The notes: generated by a model not told the origin, from the letters alone. 64,000 nucleotides of DNA from Rothia sp. HMSC078H08 (GCF_001808955.1 NZ_KV795257.1:1-64000); one strand, 5' to 3'. Shown: positions 1 through 11,637, counted from the first letter of the stretch. Numbers and translations: made by a program.

Positions 1-1
1 A

Positions 2-1972
2 CACCCGGTCACCCACACTCAACTCGGAAGAGCCGATTTAGGCGTCCTTTTCGTGCATGGAATTGGAAATCAGAAATCAGGGGATACTTTTAGCGCAATA
101 TATCCTTCAATTAGAGATGAATTTAATTCTGATAGCTATCTTAAATACAGGGAAGTCTCAAGACCTTCGAATGGGTCAACTGAAGCCGTTGGTGAAATAT
201 ATTATGGAAATATAGTTAAGAATGTAATTTTCCGAGAATCAAACTGGAATAAAAAGTGTCCAAGTCCTGTAAATATAGTGAGTAAAAGAACAAACTTAGT
301 TCTCCTAAAAGAGTGGATTGCGAACAAGGTCGGCCGCACTCGCATAGGTGCTTTGCTGATTGGGTTGATTCGCCTAGCCTTAAATGTTGCAAATTGTTTT
401 TTATTGCTTCTGTATTTTTTGGGAATGAGGATTGTTTCGTCTAGAGTCTATAACTTTATATTTTCTTTGAGTGCCTTTTTTCTGTTCTTATTTTTAGGAG
501 ATAAATTAATTTCCATTTTTTCAAATTTTCAAAAAATTACCCCAGAAGATAGGGTTTCCCTTTATTTTAGTGTTATATTATTGTTTTCACCAATATTTCT
601 GTTCTTTATTATATGGTCAAGATGGGATAGGTGGTTGGAGCATAAAATATGGGTCTCAATTTTCATGATTGTATTCATTATTTTGTTATTTATGGTGCGA
701 AATATGGAAATTTTATGGATGATAGCTGCAGGGGTGTCAATCGTAATTCTGGGTATATTTGTTTCACTCACTATTCTTTTTCCTTTCCTTGAGTGGGAAA
801 GAATTGAGCCATTGTGGGAACAGATTAACGATTCAGCTGATTATGTTAGGACAGGGTCTGAATTTGAATATTTACAGGTTGTAGAGTCAGACATTAAAAA
901 CTTGATGAATGAGAGTGATAAAGTCATTGTTGTTGCTCATTCTATGGGTGAATATCTTACGTATAAATCTCTTAAGAGGAATATCGCGAATATAGACTGC
1001 GAAGAAGTTCAGCTTATTGGGGTTGGCGGAGGTCTTGGGCTCGTTTCCCTGATGGGTTCTCTTAGAGCAAGTAATGGGAAAGGTGAGTACTCGATTGCAA
1101 AGTCAGCGCTTCTTTCCTTGGGCGCAGCACTTCAGGTATTTATCATTTTGGGTGGATTTACTATCGCTGCCCTAGGTTTAGTATCTGACATTTATAGGTC
1201 TCTACCCTTGCTTGCCGGAAATATAACACTGGATTTTTATTTTGGATCAGATATTCCAGATCCTTATATTCCACTTGAAACATCAAGCCGGGTTTTTAAT
1301 ATAATCTATCACGGTGTATTTTTTGTTATATTTCTTGCTATCGGATTTTTTACGGAGAAAATTATTAGCATTGATGTTATTGGTGATAATAGGCTGAAAT
1401 TCTTTAAATACTCTCACTTTTTGGATCCGGTGGGAAACTCTGCTGTATTTTACTACGGAAAGATAGTAGATAAGGCAATTACTCCGAATAGCTCGTTTGC
1501 TCATTCGATTCGGAGCTATTTTACAGCCGGTGAATTTGGTGTAAAGTCTGCGGATCGGCATATATCAAAGCATATCTATATGAGGAGGAGAGCTGTTCAA
1601 CATATAGTATCAACTGCATATGAGAATCCAGATATTCTGCAGAAAAAAACTCATTCTTTAATAGATGTGATAATTGAGGTTATTTCTTGCATAGTTGCTG
1701 TAATCATCACCGTATTTTTTGGGAATATGAAAATGGAACTATTTTTTGCATTTTTTCCGCTGGTCGCAATATTTAATTATTTAACTCTGAAAATATTTGT
1801 GTGGATTAGAACGGTTGCTGAAACTACTCGAGATTCATCCCAGAATCCCAAGAATGCCGGGGTCGTGTGGGATAAGTTCTTTTGGCTAGTGATATGTATG
1901 TTAATATGTTTCTTGACTGATATTATAGTTCTTTTGGCTGTTGATACTATATTGTCAATTGATATTAAGTGA
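2..1972 (+). CDS. Multi-span membrane protein with alpha/beta-hydrolase motifs, 5'-truncated by window edge
   Basis: The frame is open to the left edge. Codons before the GTG at 53 read as a hydrophobic strand (GVLF) running into HGIGNQ, a typical alpha/beta-hydrolase oxyanion-loop start, so the true N-terminus lies outside the window. A nucleophile-elbow motif (AHSMG, Ser codon 941-943) fits a serine hydrolase. Between and after these motifs are about eight to ten strongly hydrophobic segments (roughly 350-520, 560-800, 1110-1190, 1290-1350, 1675-1790 and 1875-1960), so the hydrolase parts are embedded in a membrane protein. Base composition is very AT-rich (18% GC in 481-540, 35% in 901-960), unlike the genes to the right, which suggests transfer. 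The specific function is unknown; lipase or esterase activity is an inference. Confidence 0.7.
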   Translation, partial: HPVTHTQLGRADLGVLFVHGIGNQKSGDTFSAIYPSIRDEFNSDSYLKYREVSRPSNGSTEAVGEIYYGNIVKNVIFRESNWNKKCPSPVNIVSKRTNLVLLKEWIANKVGRTRIGALLIGLIRLALNVANCFLLLLYFLGMRIVSSRVYNFIFSLSAFFLFLFLGDKLISIFSNFQKITPEDRVSLYFSVILLFSPIFLFFIIWSRWDRWLEHKIWVSIFMIVFIILLFMVRNMEILWMIAAGVSIVILGIFVSLTILFPFLEWERIEPLWEQINDSADYVRTGSEFEYLQVVESDIKNLMNESDKVIVVAHSMGEYLTYKSLKRNIANIDCEEVQLIGVGGGLGLVSLMGSLRASNGKGEYSIAKSALLSLGAALQVFIILGGFTIAALGLVSDIYRSLPLLAGNITLDFYFGSDIPDPYIPLETSSRVFNIIYHGVFFVIFLAIGFFTEKIISIDVIGDNRLKFFKYSHFLDPVGNSAVFYYGKIVDKAITPNSSFAHSIRSYFTAGEFGVKSADRHISKHIYMRRRAVQHIVSTAYENPDILQKKTHSLIDVIIEVISCIVAVIITVFFGNMKMELFFAFFPLVAIFNYLTLKIFVWIRTVAETTRDSSQNPKNAGVVWDKFFWLVICMLICFLTDIIVLLAVDTILSIDIK

Positions 1973-2040
1973 TTTCGGAATGGGAGTCTTTGATTTTTGT
2001 TTGAATAAAATTTTTCAATCATTAAAATACGACTAGCGAG

Positions 2041-2085
2041 AATGCCGCCGCACCCTCCCGAGTTTCGGGGGAGTGCGGCGGCATT
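2041..2085. terminator. Bidirectional hairpin terminator between convergent genes
   Basis: A 13-bp stem (AATGCCGCCGCAC at 2041-2053 with its complement at 2073-2085) is extended by an inner GC-rich stem. It lies between the convergent AT-rich gene and the glycosyltransferase. Confidence 0.7.
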
Positions 2086-2164
2086 TCTGCGCCTAGCGCC
2101 GTAATTTAGTGCCGCGTTCTGTAAGCCTTGCAAGCCCTAGAGCCCGCGCATTAGAACCTGCGCC

Positions 2165-3292
2165 CTAGAGCCCGCGCACGACCTCTAGCAGTTTGAGCGC
2201 CGAGTCGCGCCAGGAGTAGCGGCGCACATCCGACAGGCCGTCAATAATCACGCGCTCGCGAACGGCGGTGTCCTCCAGCGAGCGGATAGCCTTCACCCAG
2301 TCGGCGGCGTGCGCCTCCGGGGCACCGTCAACCGGCGCGAACACGGCGTGCGGCGCAATCTCACGGAAAATCGGGATGTCACTAATCACCGCGGGGCAAC
2401 CGGCAGCCTGAGCCTCAACCACGGGTAGGCCGTAACCCTCCTCGCGGGAGGCAGTCACCAGGGCGTGCGCCTGGCGGAGCAGCTGCTGATACTCCTCGTC
2501 GCTCACGCCGTTGTGCACCTCCACGTTCTCACCGATGAGGCGTTCGTCGGTGAGCTGCACCAGGCGCTGCGGCGGCATCTTCGACAGCAGGTGCAGGCGG
2601 TAATCCGGCAGGGAACGCATCGCCAGCAGCAGGGTTTCTACGTTCTTGTACGGCATGAACGAACCCATGTACACCAGGTGCTTGACGGGCTGCTCTTCGC
2701 GGGTGGTGGCGCGCTCCAGCGCGGTCTGGCGGGAGACGACGCTACCGGGCTGCGGGGCGTTGGGCACCACGAACAGCGGCTTGGTGGTCAGCTCATGCTC
2801 ACGAATCAGCGAGGCGGTCGACTCAGAAACCGTCACGACCGCGTCGCCGTGGTTGAGCAGAAAACGCTGCGGGGTGTAGGTCTTGTGGAAGAGTCGCCAG
2901 CCCACGCGCACCGGTGCGGGCAGGAACCCGGGAGGGGTCGGGTGCGAGTAGTAAATCAGGTCGTGCAGGGTGAGAATCAGCTTGAATTTGCGTCCGGTGG
3001 AGCCGATAGTCTGCATGGGGGAGAACACCACGTCCGGCGCGTACTTATTCAGCTGCAGGGCTGCGGTCGGTTCGAGCGGGCCGGTGGGCGAGCAGATCTT
3101 CACGTGCGGCAAATCCGGCAGCATCTCCAGCTGACGCTCATCGCTGATGATCATGGTCAGGTCGAGGTCGGTGGCGGCTTCGTCGCCGGTGTCGATGAGG
3201 GTTTTGAGCGCGCCCAGCAGGGACGCAGTGTAGCGGCTGATGCCGTCGTGGAAGCCGATACGGGTGTATCGGGCGTCAACCATGAGTTTCAT
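2165..3292 (-). CDS. Glycosyltransferase family 1 (GT4-type)
   Basis: A 375-residue GT-B fold protein. The N-terminal acceptor half starts MKLMVDARYTR and includes a GISRY segment typical of mannosyl/glucosyl transferases. The C-terminal nucleotide-sugar half has the EEGYGLPVVEAQAAG motif, with the two Glu residues of the E-x7-E signature, followed by a VISDIPIFREI stretch. The product likely transfers a hexose from a nucleotide sugar to a cell-envelope glycan or lipid; the acceptor cannot be read from sequence. It lies 9 bp downstream of the hydrolase gene and its ribosome site (AAGGAA) overlaps that gene's stop codon, so the two are an operon and probably translationally coupled. Confidence 0.88.
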   Translation of the reverse strand: MKLMVDARYTRIGFHDGISRYTASLLGALKTLIDTGDEAATDLDLTMIISDERQLEMLPDLPHVKICSPTGPLEPTAALQLNKYAPDVVFSPMQTIGSTGRKFKLILTLHDLIYYSHPTPPGFLPAPVRVGWRLFHKTYTPQRFLLNHGDAVVTVSESTASLIREHELTTKPLFVVPNAPQPGSVVSRQTALERATTREEQPVKHLVYMGSFMPYKNVETLLLAMRSLPDYRLHLLSKMPPQRLVQLTDERLIGENVEVHNGVSDEEYQQLLRQAHALVTASREEGYGLPVVEAQAAGCPAVISDIPIFREIAPHAVFAPVDGAPEAHAADWVKAIRSLEDTAVRERVIIDGLSDVRRYSWRDSALKLLEVVRGL

Positions 3293-3301
3293 GTTGGTTC
3301 C

Positions 3302-4342
3302 TTACTTCTCGTTCCCTGAGTGGTCGGCGGCGAAATCGGCGATGAGTTCCGCGGCGCGGCGAGGGGTTTCGTAGTGGATGAGGTGCCCGACTTCGGGGAT
3401 CATGTCCAGGCGCTCGCGGGCACCGGTCGAAGTAGCGGGGAGGTCGCGGGAGGTCAGCGTCGCGTACATGGCGCGAGCTGTTTCGGGGGTGCCCAGGTCG
3501 TCGTCTTCAGCAACGAGCATCTGCACGGGTACTCGGATGGCGGCGGCGTATTCGGCGGCGGTGTGCGTAATGGACGCTTCGTAGGCGCTGAGCACTCCGC
3601 GGCGGGAGCCGAAGGAGCCGAAGTAGGCGGCGTGCTGGCCGTTGATGAAGCGGCGCATTGCTTTGTCTTTGGTGCGCATCATGACTTCGCTGGAGGCGCG
3701 GGTAATCAGCTGTGAACGCAGTAGCGGGTAGCCGATTTTTTCGGGTAGTGCCGCGCCGGTGCGGTAGTAGAGGGAGGCAAGGCGGGAGGCGACGCGCTGA
3801 CTGCCTTCGAGGGCGGGTTCGCTGATGGGGTTGATGAGCGAGAGCAGCGTGAGCGAGTTCGGGTGTGCGGCGGCGAAGGCGCTGGTGACGATGGAACCGA
3901 AGGAGTGGCCGACCACGTGCAGCGGCAGGGGGCGTGCATCCTCGCGGGCGGGGTTGATATGTTCCACGAAGTCGTTCAGCCACGCCACGTACGCGTCGAT
4001 GCTGTCCTCACCCAGGGTGCTTTCGGGCAGGTCTGCGGAGCGGCCGAAGCCGGGCAGATCGGGGCTGATGATGCTGACGTTCGGGATGAGCTTCAGCAGG
4101 TAGTTCGCGATGATTTCGAGACCGTGGTGGTCGCCGCGGAAGCCGTGCACGAGCAGTACGGGGTAGGAGCCTTCGGGAAAGACTCCGTCGTTCATGCCTT
4201 TGCCGTACTGCCAGTAGCGGGTCATGACCGCCTGCGCGCCGTCACCGATGAGGGCGTCGTGGCGGGTGCCGGGAATGAGCGGGCCGGGCACACCCTCAAG
4301 AATCGAGGTGTTGGGGGAGTCCGGGGTAACGGTGGAGGTCAT
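3302..4342 (-). CDS. Alpha/beta-fold hydrolase
   Basis: A 346-residue cytoplasmic alpha/beta hydrolase. The core begins with LLVHGFRGDHHG (oxyanion loop) and continues with PDLPGFGRS and the nucleophile elbow VGHSFGS (catalytic Ser). The acid strand VAEDDDLGTPE and the catalytic His in PEVGHLIHYE lie near the C-terminus, giving a complete Ser-Asp-His triad. No signal peptide or membrane span is seen. It is the first gene of a two-gene operon with the glycosyltransferase. The start is supported by an AAAGG site 5-6 nt upstream. The substrate is unknown; esterase, lipase or epoxide-hydrolase-type chemistry is possible. Confidence 0.85.
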   Translation of the reverse strand: MTSTVTPDSPNTSILEGVPGPLIPGTRHDALIGDGAQAVMTRYWQYGKGMNDGVFPEGSYPVLLVHGFRGDHHGLEIIANYLLKLIPNVSIISPDLPGFGRSADLPESTLGEDSIDAYVAWLNDFVEHINPAREDARPLPLHVVGHSFGSIVTSAFAAAHPNSLTLLSLINPISEPALEGSQRVASRLASLYYRTGAALPEKIGYPLLRSQLITRASSEVMMRTKDKAMRRFINGQHAAYFGSFGSRRGVLSAYEASITHTAAEYAAAIRVPVQMLVAEDDDLGTPETARAMYATLTSRDLPATSTGARERLDMIPEVGHLIHYETPRRAAELIADFAADHSGNEK

Positions 4343-4523
4343 GGGTACCTTTCGCGGGTTGGGTACTGGGACGGCAAAGTCCCGTTCTTAATTCTAGGGG
4401 AGAAGCCTGAAAGGGCTCTGAAACCCGCCTGCCGCATCGTGGTCGGGCGGGTGGTAGGGCGGGCGGTGCCGTCCATTTGGTAGTCGGGGCGGCCTCAACT
4501 CTGGCGCGGTGCTGGTTTCGCGC

Positions 4524-4529
4524 TACACT
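4524..4529 (+). promoter_or_regulatory. Candidate -10 element of leuS
   Basis: TACACT (TAnnnT-type) lies about 46 nt upstream of the leuS GTG. A weak -35 (CTGGCG at 4501-4506) sits 17 nt before it. No T-box specifier structure was recognised in the 233-bp gap. Confidence 0.35.
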
Positions 4530-4575
4530 TGGAGGGTTAAGTTTTTATCAACCTGTCTTTATTTAAGGAATCGCT

Positions 4576-7071
4576 GTGTCTGCTCAGGTAGAGACCGAAC
4601 GCAACGAAAATGCGTACGACTTCCGCGCTATGGAAGCCAAGTGGCGCCCCTACTGGGACGAAACGAAGGTTTTCCAGCCCACCGGTGACGCCCCCAAGGG
4701 CCGCAAGTATGTGCTGGATATGTTCCCGTACCCCTCCGGTGACCTTCACATGGGTCACGCGGAGGCATTCGCTATTGGTGACATGAACGCCCGCTACTTC
4801 AAGCAGTGCGGCTACGATGTTCTGCACCCGATTGGCTGGGACTCCTTCGGCCTGCCCGCTGAGAACGCAGCCATTAAGAACGACACTCACCCCAAGGAGT
4901 GGACGTACAAGAACATTGAGACTCAGGCTGAGTCCTTCAAGCGCTACGCTATTGCCGCTGACTGGAGCCGCCGCCTGCACACCTCGGACCCCGAGTACTA
5001 CAAGTGGACTCAGTGGCTGTTCGAGCAGTTCTACAAGAAGGGCCTGGCGTACCGTAAGGACTCCATGGTCAACTGGTGCCCCAAGGACCAGACCGTGCTC
5101 GCGAACGAGCAGGTTGTCAACGGTGCGTGTGAGCGTTGCGGTACTACCGTGACTAAGAAGTCGCTGAACCAGTGGTACTTCAAGATCACTGATTACGCAC
5201 AGCAGCTGCTGGACGACATGGAGCAGCTGGAGGGCAAGTGGCCCGACCGTGTTCTGCTCATGCAGCGCAACTGGATTGGCCGTTCTGAGGGCGCTGAGGT
5301 GCGCTTCGAGATTGAGGCGACCGAGGACCAGGCCGCTGAATCCTTCACCGTGTTCACCACCCGCCCGGACACCCTGTACGGCGCAACCTTCATCGTGGTT
5401 GCTGCGGATGCGGCGTTCGCCGAGCAGATCGTGGCACCCGAGCACAAGGCTGCCCTGGAGCAGTACCGCGAAGACATTAAGGCACTGAGCGATATTGACC
5501 GCCAGTCCTCCGACCGCGAGAAGACCGGCGTGTTCACCGGCCGCTACGCGATTAACCCGCTGACCGGCGCGAAGCTGCCCGTCTGGGCTTCTGACTACGT
5601 GCTCGCCGATTACGGTACCGGCGCGATTATGGCTGTGCCCGCGCACGACCAGCGCGACCTTGAGTTCGCCCTGAAGTTCGACCTGCCCATCGTGAAGGTC
5701 CTGGACGTTGAGGGTGCTGAGGACCCGGCTACCAGCGGTGTTGCCGCAGCTGGTGACGGCGTGCTCATCAACTCCGGTGAGCTGACCGGACTGCCGAAGG
5801 CTGAGGCGCTCGCTAAGGCTATTGAGCTGGTTGAGGCTGCCGGCACCGGTGAGGGCAAGGTCATTTACCGTCTGCGTGACTGGCTGCTGTCCCGCCAGCG
5901 TTTCTGGGGTACCCCCATCCCCGTGATTCACTGTGAGGATTGTGGCGAGGTTCTGGTTCCTGAGGATCAGCTGCCGGTGCTGCTGCCCGATAACCTGCGC
6001 GGTGAGCAGCTGGCTCCTAAGGGCCAGTCGCCTCTTGCAGCTGCCGATGACTGGGCGATTGTGCCTTGCCCCGAGTGCGGCAAGCAGGCTCGCCGTGACT
6101 CGGACACCATGGACACCTTCGTGGATTCCTCCTGGTACTTCCTGCGTTACGTTTCCCCGAACTACGACAAGGCTCCTTTCGACCCGCAGGCTATGAGCGA
6201 GTGGGGCGCCGTCGATATGTACGTTGGCGGTGTGGAGCACGCTATTCTGCACCTGCTGTACGCACGCTTCTTCACCAAGGTTGTTCGCGACCTGGGCCTG
6301 ATCAAGCACGATGAGCCGTTCAAGGCGCTCATGAACCAGGGCCAGGTGCTCAACGGCGGCAAGGCAATGTCCAAGTCGCTGGGTAACGGCGTGAACCTGG
6401 GTGAGCAGCTCGACAAGTTCGGTGTGGACGCTATCCGCACCACCATGATTTTCGCGTCCCCGCCCGAGGATGACGTGGACTGGGCCGACGTTTCTCCCGC
6501 CGGCTCGCAGAAGTTCCTGGCTCGCGCATGGCGTGTGGCTCAGGACGTCACCAGCGAACCCGGCGTTGACGCAACCACCGGTGACCTGGAGCTGCAGAAG
6601 CTGATTGCTCGCACCGTGCACGAGGTTCAGGGCCTGCTGGATAACGGCAAGTTCAATGTGGTTGTTGCTAAGACCATGGAGCTTGTGAACGCTACCCGTA
6701 AGGCTATTGACTCCGGTGCTGGTGCGGCTGACCCGGCTGTCCGTAAGGCTGCTGAGACTATCGCGATTCTGCTGTCTCTGTACGCACCCTACACCGCTGA
6801 GGACATGTGGCACGCTCTCGGCCACGACACCCCGGTTCTGACCGCGGGCTTCCCCGAGGTTGACCCGGCTCTGCTGGTGGATGACACCGTCACCGCTATC
6901 GTGCAGATTAAGGGCAAGGTCAAGGCTCGCCTGGAGGTTGCAAAGGATATTTCTGAGCAGGAGCTTCAGGAGCTGGCTCTGGCGGATGCTACTGTTCAGC
7001 GTTCGATTGGTGACGCCGAGATCCGCAAGGTGATTGTGCGTGCGCCTAAGCTCGTGAACATCGTAATCTAA
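4576..7071 (+). CDS. leuS: Leucyl-tRNA synthetase
   Basis: An 831-residue class I aminoacyl-tRNA synthetase charging tRNA-Leu in the cytoplasm. The HIGH-type motif is HMGH (residues 58-61) and the KMSKS loop reads AMSKS (597-601), followed by LGNGV. Paired-Cys zinc sites occur around CPKDQ/CERC and HCEDCG/CPECGK. The CP1 editing domain is present (TTRPDTLYG and the downstream [15 protein letters not shown] segment). The C-terminal anticodon-binding and appended domains are intact. Length is normal for actinobacterial LeuRS. The GTG start is chosen for the AAGGAA site 5 nt upstream; no in-frame ATG fits better. Confidence 0.98.
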   Translation: MSAQVETERNENAYDFRAMEAKWRPYWDETKVFQPTGDAPKGRKYVLDMFPYPSGDLHMGHAEAFAIGDMNARYFKQCGYDVLHPIGWDSFGLPAENAAIKNDTHPKEWTYKNIETQAESFKRYAIAADWSRRLHTSDPEYYKWTQWLFEQFYKKGLAYRKDSMVNWCPKDQTVLANEQVVNGACERCGTTVTKKSLNQWYFKITDYAQQLLDDMEQLEGKWPDRVLLMQRNWIGRSEGAEVRFEIEATEDQAAESFTVFTTRPDTLYGATFIVVAADAAFAEQIVAPEHKAALEQYREDIKALSDIDRQSSDREKTGVFTGRYAINPLTGAKLPVWASDYVLADYGTGAIMAVPAHDQRDLEFALKFDLPIVKVLDVEGAEDPATSGVAAAGDGVLINSGELTGLPKAEALAKAIELVEAAGTGEGKVIYRLRDWLLSRQRFWGTPIPVIHCEDCGEVLVPEDQLPVLLPDNLRGEQLAPKGQSPLAAADDWAIVPCPECGKQARRDSDTMDTFVDSSWYFLRYVSPNYDKAPFDPQAMSEWGAVDMYVGGVEHAILHLLYARFFTKVVRDLGLIKHDEPFKALMNQGQVLNGGKAMSKSLGNGVNLGEQLDKFGVDAIRTTMIFASPPEDDVDWADVSPAGSQKFLARAWRVAQDVTSEPGVDATTGDLELQKLIARTVHEVQGLLDNGKFNVVVAKTMELVNATRKAIDSGAGAADPAVRKAAETIAILLSLYAPYTAEDMWHALGHDTPVLTAGFPEVDPALLVDDTVTAIVQIKGKVKARLEVAKDISEQELQELALADATVQRSIGDAEIRKVIVRAPKLVNIVI

Positions 7072-7105
7072 GCTTTGTAGCTAACTAAGCTTCTTAGATA
7101 AAGCA

Positions 7106-7166
7106 CAAGCCCCGCTGTGGCTTCGGTTCGTTTTATGGAACGAACCCGGAGGCGCGGCGGGGCTTG
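7106..7166 (+). terminator. Hairpin downstream of leuS
   Basis: CAAGCCCCGC (7106-7115) pairs with GCGGGGCTTG (7157-7166). A second nested stem, CGGTTCGTT with its complement, occupies 7124-7147. There is no clear U-tract. Confidence 0.6.
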
Positions 7167-7198
7167 CGCCGTTAACGCGGCCTTTAGCGCGTTGAACC

Positions 7199-7227
7199 TG
7201 GACGTTCTGCTCTGCCGGGGCTATGGT
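7199..7227 (+). promoter_or_regulatory. Promoter of the DegV-family gene
   Basis: TGGACG (7199-7204) and TATGGT (7222-7227) with a 17-nt spacer precede the gene by about 70 nt. Confidence 0.4.
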
Positions 7228-7299
7228 GGTAGAAGCCCACAATGAGACGCCAGACACAATAGTTGTGTCGTGAATATAACCAGCAGGGGAGAGGGACTA

Positions 7300-8418
7300 A
7301 TGAGCCAGAAGGATACTCAGCAGAAACATGCTGAGCGGGCACATCCTGCACACGAGCAGGATAATGCGCCCCGCATTGCCGTGGTAACCGATAGCGCCGC
7401 CGCCCTTGACCCGGAGCTCGTGCGGCGCCTGAGCGCTTGCGGTAATTTTGTGCTGGTTCCGATGCCGGTGACTATTCGCACGCCCGGTGAGCCGGACCGT
7501 CAACTGCAGGACTTGACCGCCGCCGAGGTGGATGAGGCGATTATGCTTGCGCACGTGATGGGTCAGACGGTGAGCACTTCCGGGCCTGCGCCGGGCGTGT
7601 TTGCTGATGTGTATGACGATTTGGCGTCGCGAGGTTTTATGCATGTGGTGTCTGTGCATTTGTCCGGCGAGCTCTCAGGTACGGTGGAGGCGGCACGCAC
7701 CGGTGCCCGCCTGAGCCGCCTGGGTTCTAAGGGTGTGAGCGTGGTGGATAGCCGCACGGTCGCGGGTGCATACGGACACGCGGTGGTGCGTGCCCTGGAG
7801 GTGCTGAACTCTGCTTCCTCTGATTTTGTTCCGAGCCCTGACCACCCGAGCTCTGACTATCCGACTGCGGCGCAGCTGGTGGACTACATTCAGTCGGTCT
7901 GCGAGCAGTCCACGCTCTACTTTTATATCCCGACCCTGGATGCCTTGCGCCGCGGTGGTCGCGTTTCCCCGGCGTTGGCGATGGTGGGCCAGATGTTCCA
8001 GATCAAGCCGATTGGCACGATTACCGAGGGCAAGCTGGCGTATGTGGAGCGCCCCCGCACTGCGGCGCGCGCCCTGGAGCGTCTGGTGGAGGTGACCGTG
8101 CAGACCTGCCGTGAGCATCAGCATGCGGCGGCTCTCACCTCTGTGGCTGCACCTGACATGGATTCTTCTCTTGCCAGTTTTTCCCGCACCAGTTTTTCTC
8201 TCAAAGCAACCCCGCGTGGTGAGGTAGTTGCGGTGCATCATGTGGGTAATGCGGCGCAGGCGGTGCAACTGTACGAGCAGGTTCAGCAGATGTTGGGGGA
8301 GAGCTCCCTAGTTCATGATGCTGCCGCTTCTTCGGCGCCGGAGTTTTTGGTGAGTGCGTTGCCGCCGGTGCTGTCGGCTCATTCGGGGCTGGGTGCTGTG
8401 GCGCTGGTCGTTTATTAG
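7300..8418 (+). CDS. DegV family fatty-acid-binding protein
   Basis: A 372-residue DegV-fold protein. Family members (FakB and relatives) bind a fatty acid and present it to the kinase FakA. The N-terminal strand IAVVTDSAAALD, the VHLSGELSGT ligand loop and the VVDSRTVAGAYG segment match the family; LRRGGRVSP and IKPIGTITEGKL form the C-terminal EDD half. The protein is longer than usual (about 280 residues) because of a Ser/Pro-rich insert near residues 180-200 and N- and C-terminal extensions. ATG 7300 is preferred over the GTG 30 nt upstream because GGGGAGAGGG lies just before it. It is monocistronic, and no FakA gene is nearby. Confidence 0.88.
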   Translation: MSQKDTQQKHAERAHPAHEQDNAPRIAVVTDSAAALDPELVRRLSACGNFVLVPMPVTIRTPGEPDRQLQDLTAAEVDEAIMLAHVMGQTVSTSGPAPGVFADVYDDLASRGFMHVVSVHLSGELSGTVEAARTGARLSRLGSKGVSVVDSRTVAGAYGHAVVRALEVLNSASSDFVPSPDHPSSDYPTAAQLVDYIQSVCEQSTLYFYIPTLDALRRGGRVSPALAMVGQMFQIKPIGTITEGKLAYVERPRTAARALERLVEVTVQTCREHQHAAALTSVAAPDMDSSLASFSRTSFSLKATPRGEVVAVHHVGNAAQAVQLYEQVQQMLGESSLVHDAAASSAPEFLVSALPPVLSAHSGLGAVALVVY

Positions 8419-10032
<1,614 letters not shown>

Positions 10033-10094
10033 GCCCCAATAGGCTTACGACGCTCACTGAGTGTAAGCGTCACCCCGCGTAACTAACGCATAGT

Positions 10095-10137
10095 GAACCC
10101 CGGCACCACCGCATTAAGCGGGGGAGTCGGGGTTTCC
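10095..10137 (+). terminator. Terminator of gap
   Basis: AACCCCG (10096-10102) pairs with CGGGGTT (10128-10134), with an inner CCGC/GCGG stem; TTT follows the stem. Confidence 0.65.
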
Positions 10138-10253
10138 TGTACCAAGGCTCTGTGTAAAGGGTCTTAATAAAACCCCAAAATGTATAAACATACTATTTTC
10201 CGTCGCCCTTTTTGGGTCAAAAATACCGTAAGAAAATAGCTGATAGAGAGTGC

Positions 10254-10270
10254 GAATATCCGCGATATTC
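10254..10270. promoter_or_regulatory. Palindrome upstream of the pgk promoter
   Basis: A perfect inverted repeat GAATATC-CGC-GATATTC lies about 36 bp upstream of the pgk -35 box. This is an operator candidate for a dimeric regulator; the factor is unknown. Confidence 0.4.
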
Positions 10271-10305
10271 TGCGGAAAAACACCATATAAAAGCTATTTA
10301 CTAGG

Positions 10306-10334
10306 CTGTCAATCACCCTAATGTTCGGTATGAT
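10306..10334 (+). promoter_or_regulatory. Promoter of pgk
   Basis: CTGTCA (10306-10311), a 17-nt spacer and TATGAT (10329-10334) form a good housekeeping-type promoter. Transcription would start about 35 nt before the ATG. Confidence 0.6.
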
Positions 10335-10374
10335 GGAAACGGTATATAAACCCACCTATCCAGGAGGAATTCCT

Positions 10375-11598
10375 ATGGCTAAGGCACTGTCCGAACTGCT
10401 CGAAGAAGGCGTCGCAGGCCGCCACGTTCTCGTCCGTTCCGACCTGAACGTACCCCTGAAGGACGGCGTTGTCACCGACGACGGCCGCGTCCGCGCATCC
10501 CTGCCCGTCATTGAGAAGCTTGCCAAGGCTGGCGCACGCGTTATCGTGACCGCGCACCTGGGCCGCCCCAAGGGCAAGGTTGACCCCCAGTACTCCATCG
10601 CACCGGCAGCTGCACGCCTGGCTGAGCTGGCATCCGTGCCCGTGAAGGTTGCAACCGACCTGGTAGGCGAGGACGCAAAGGCTAAGGCAGCAGCCCTGGC
10701 TGACGGCGAAGTTCTGGTCGTTGAGAACGTCCGCTACGACGCACGCGAGACCTCCAAGGACGACGCAGAGCGCGGCGAATTCGCTGACGAGCTGGTCGCA
10801 CTGACCGGTGAGAACGGCGCATACGTGAACGACGCATTCGGTGCAGTTCACCGCAAGCACGCTTCCGTCTACGACGTTGCTAAGCGCCTGCCCGCATACC
10901 TGGGTGACCTGGTGAAGAAGGAAGTTGACGTTCTGGCTAAGACCCTGAACGACCCCGAGCGTCCCTTCGTCGTGGTCATGGGTGGCGCTAAGGTTTCCGA
11001 TAAGCTCGCCGTGATTGACAACCTGATTGGTAAGGCTGACACCATCCTCATTGGTGGCGGTATGGGCTACACCTTCGCATACGCACAGGGCTACGAGGTT
11101 GGCCAGTCGCTGCTGGAGAAGGACCAGGTCGACAACGTTCTGCGTTACCTGAAGGAAGCTCCCGAGAAGGGCACCGAGATCATCACCGCAGTGGACGTTG
11201 TCTGGTCTGACGCATTCTCCGCTGACGCTAACACCGAGATTCGCCCGATTGAGGACCTGACCGGCGGCAAGCTGGGCGCAGAGGCTGAGGGCCTGGACAT
11301 TGGCCCCAAGACCCGCGAGATTTTCGCTGAGAAGATCAAGGGTGCAAAGACCATCTTCTGGAACGGCCCCGTTGGCGTGTTCGAGATTGCTCCCTTCGCT
11401 GAGGGTACCCGCGCAGTGGCTCAGGCTATCGTCGAGTCTGACTCGTTCTCCATCATTGGTGGTGGCGACTCCGCATCTGCAGTCCGTAACCTGGGCTTCA
11501 AGGATGAGCAGTTCGGCCACATCTCCACCGGTGGTGGCGCTTCCCTCGAGTACATTGAGGGTAAGACCCTGCCCGGCCTGGAGGCACTGGGCGCCTAA
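10375..11598 (+). CDS. pgk: Phosphoglycerate kinase
   Basis: A 407-residue PGK that transfers phosphate between 1,3-bisphosphoglycerate and ADP in glycolysis. The N-terminal substrate half contains VRSDLNVPLKDG and the basic loop TAHLGRPKGK. The hinge and nucleotide half contain VMGGAKVSDK and the GGGDSASAVRNLG phosphate-binding turn near the C-terminus. ATG 10375 is chosen because AGGAGGA sits 6 nt upstream; the open frame extends 54 nt further upstream, but that part overlaps the promoter. It follows gap as a separate transcription unit. Confidence 0.98.
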   Translation: MAKALSELLEEGVAGRHVLVRSDLNVPLKDGVVTDDGRVRASLPVIEKLAKAGARVIVTAHLGRPKGKVDPQYSIAPAAARLAELASVPVKVATDLVGEDAKAKAAALADGEVLVVENVRYDARETSKDDAERGEFADELVALTGENGAYVNDAFGAVHRKHASVYDVAKRLPAYLGDLVKKEVDVLAKTLNDPERPFVVVMGGAKVSDKLAVIDNLIGKADTILIGGGMGYTFAYAQGYEVGQSLLEKDQVDNVLRYLKEAPEKGTEIITAVDVVWSDAFSADANTEIRPIEDLTGGKLGAEAEGLDIGPKTREIFAEKIKGAKTIFWNGPVGVFEIAPFAEGTRAVAQAIVESDSFSIIGGGDSASAVRNLGFKDEQFGHISTGGGASLEYIEGKTLPGLEALGA

Positions 11599-11637
11599 TC
11601 TGGGTGCACAGATTTAGTACACGGTTTTAGTGTAAGG

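Noticed and set aside
4343..4575. T-box leader for leuS
   Set aside because: No specifier loop, T-box bulge or antiterminator/terminator pair was recognised.
4537..6825. Long open frame antisense to leuS (762 codons)
   Set aside because: Mirror of the strong codon bias of leuS; no ribosome site, low-complexity His/Val/Gln composition, no domain.
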